A stretch of 6,236 nt of DNA. It comes from Bacteroides sp. Lineage in GTDB: Bacteria > Bacteroidota > Bacteroidia > Bacteroidales > Bacteroidaceae. A program made the translations under genes and the position numbers. The stretch is from contig DXOJ01000208.1 of assembly GCA_019412865.1 (NCBI GenBank), positions 1 to 6,236 on the forward strand. The letters run 5' to 3'. Positions 5,736 through 6,236 of this stretch are shown here, piece after piece. The notes under the pieces were generated by a model that made no database searches, had not been told where the DNA came from, and saw only the letters and a program-made list of their open reading frames with translations. How positions within the stretch are numbered: position 1 is the first letter of the stretch; the number at the start of each line of letters is the position of its first letter.

Positions 5736-5797
5736 GGAGTTCTTGACTTTTGCGAGCCGCGAACACTGCAAATATACAATTTTATTTTGATATACAA
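5712..5797 (+). promoter_or_regulatory. Intergenic leader before the gpG-like gene, candidate weak promoter
   Basis: This 86-bp gap is the longest within the rightward gene series. GACTTTTG (5745-5752) resembles the Bacteroidetes -7 box and shares TGACyTTTGC with the candidate promoter at 618-628. The later half is AT-rich and carries the direct repeat ATATACAA at 5772-5779 and 5790-5797, the second copy ending against the ATG. There is no Shine-Dalgarno; the A/T-rich unstructured leader is typical of Bacteroidetes translation starts. No repeat half-site of the 480-603 type is present. Confidence 0.3.
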
Positions 5798-6236
5798 ATG
5801 GAAAGAACTGAATTACCCGATTTTTTCAAAGAATTATCCACGCTGGTAGAAGATGCGCACCGTTATGCGAAAGTTGCAGGAGTGAACTTCTTCAAGCAGA
5901 ATTTTCGCAGGCAGGGGTTTCTTGACACATCACTGACACCGTGGGCAAAGAGATCGCTCACTATTGGTTCGGATCGCGGCGTGTTGATACAAAGCGGGAA
6001 GCTTCGTGACAGCATCCATGCAGTCAGTCGTGGAATAGACCGCATTACTTTTCAAACTGATCCGCTGGCATACGCCAAGATTCACAATGAAGGTGGATCT
6101 ATTGTCGTAACGGAGCGAATGAAGCGTTATTTTTGGTATTTGTACATGAAGTCGACCGGAACAATGCAAAAGAAGAAAAATGGCGAAATACGGCAAAATA
6201 AAGCCAATGCACGGCTGTCTACAATGGCTTCCTTTT
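5798..6236 (+). CDS. Mu gpG-like phage virion morphogenesis protein, N-terminal part (truncated by window edge)
   Basis: The frame is open from the ATG at 5798 to the window end, giving 146 residues without a stop. The pattern fits the Mu gpG / phage virion morphogenesis (tail completion) family: an N-terminal helix (about 8-35), FFKQNFRRQGF (31-41), TPWAKRS (47-53), then GVLIQSGKLRDSIHAV (61-76), which is the family's 'L..TG.LR.SI' hallmark, and AYAKIHNEGG (91-100), equivalent to 'YA.IHQ.GG'. The region from about 122 is Lys/Asn-rich. In Mu the gene follows the portal and MuF genes, as here. These proteins finish the head-tail interface or tail terminus. The ATG is chosen because it is the first Met and the family pattern starts shortly after it. 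The A/T leader without Shine-Dalgarno suggests separate regulation after the hairpin at 5700-5735. Confidence 0.82.
   Translation, partial: MERTELPDFFKELSTLVEDAHRYAKVAGVNFFKQNFRRQGFLDTSLTPWAKRSLTIGSDRGVLIQSGKLRDSIHAVSRGIDRITFQTDPLAYAKIHNEGGSIVVTERMKRYFWYLYMKSTGTMQKKKNGEIRQNKANARLSTMASF

Overview
The window looks like the packaging and head-assembly module of a Mu-like (transposable-type) prophage or phage, probably of a Bacteroidetes host such as Bacteroides or a relative. The phage assignment rests on five consecutive recognisable Mu-type morphogenesis genes plus a ClpP-type head protease. The host assignment is an inference. It rests on moderate-to-low GC, weak or absent Shine-Dalgarno sequences, AT-rich leaders, and candidate promoters resembling the Bacteroidetes -7 element (TAnnTTTG).

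Layout. The left edge (1-448, minus strand) holds the N-terminal 149 residues of a ClpP-like prohead protease that runs off the window. A 202-bp divergent control region (449-650) follows. It is filled with TTGGAAAA/TTTTCCAA half-sites that repeat every 20-21 bp. A plus-strand operon then begins: terminase small subunit (651-1166), terminase large subunit (1166-2704, start and stop codons overlapping), a Mu gp36-like DUF1320 protein (2707-3132), and a very large 848-residue protein (3165-5711). The large protein joins a Mu gp29-type portal, a MuF/SPP1-gp7-type minor head domain and a C-terminal domain that looks like a BECR-fold nuclease toxin. A strong hairpin overlaps its stop codon. Last comes the start of a Mu gpG-like virion morphogenesis protein (5798 to the right edge, truncated).

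How the genes work together. The terminase subunits recognise and pump DNA into the prohead through the portal. The MuF domain is a minor head protein. The gp36-like and gpG-like proteins belong to connector or tail completion. The divergent protease would mature the capsid. The toxin-like extension would be built into the particle or released on infection, as proposed for other MuF-C polymorphic toxins.

The most notable points are: (1) the phased 21-bp repeat array between the divergent head operons, with candidate promoters placed almost mirror-symmetrically at its two edges; (2) the portal-MuF-toxin triple fusion; and (3) a run of ten A's exactly in the linker between portal and MuF. Slippage there in either direction hits a stop within about 30 nt and would give a normal-sized stand-alone portal. 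No tRNA, rRNA, CRISPR or insertion sequence was seen.
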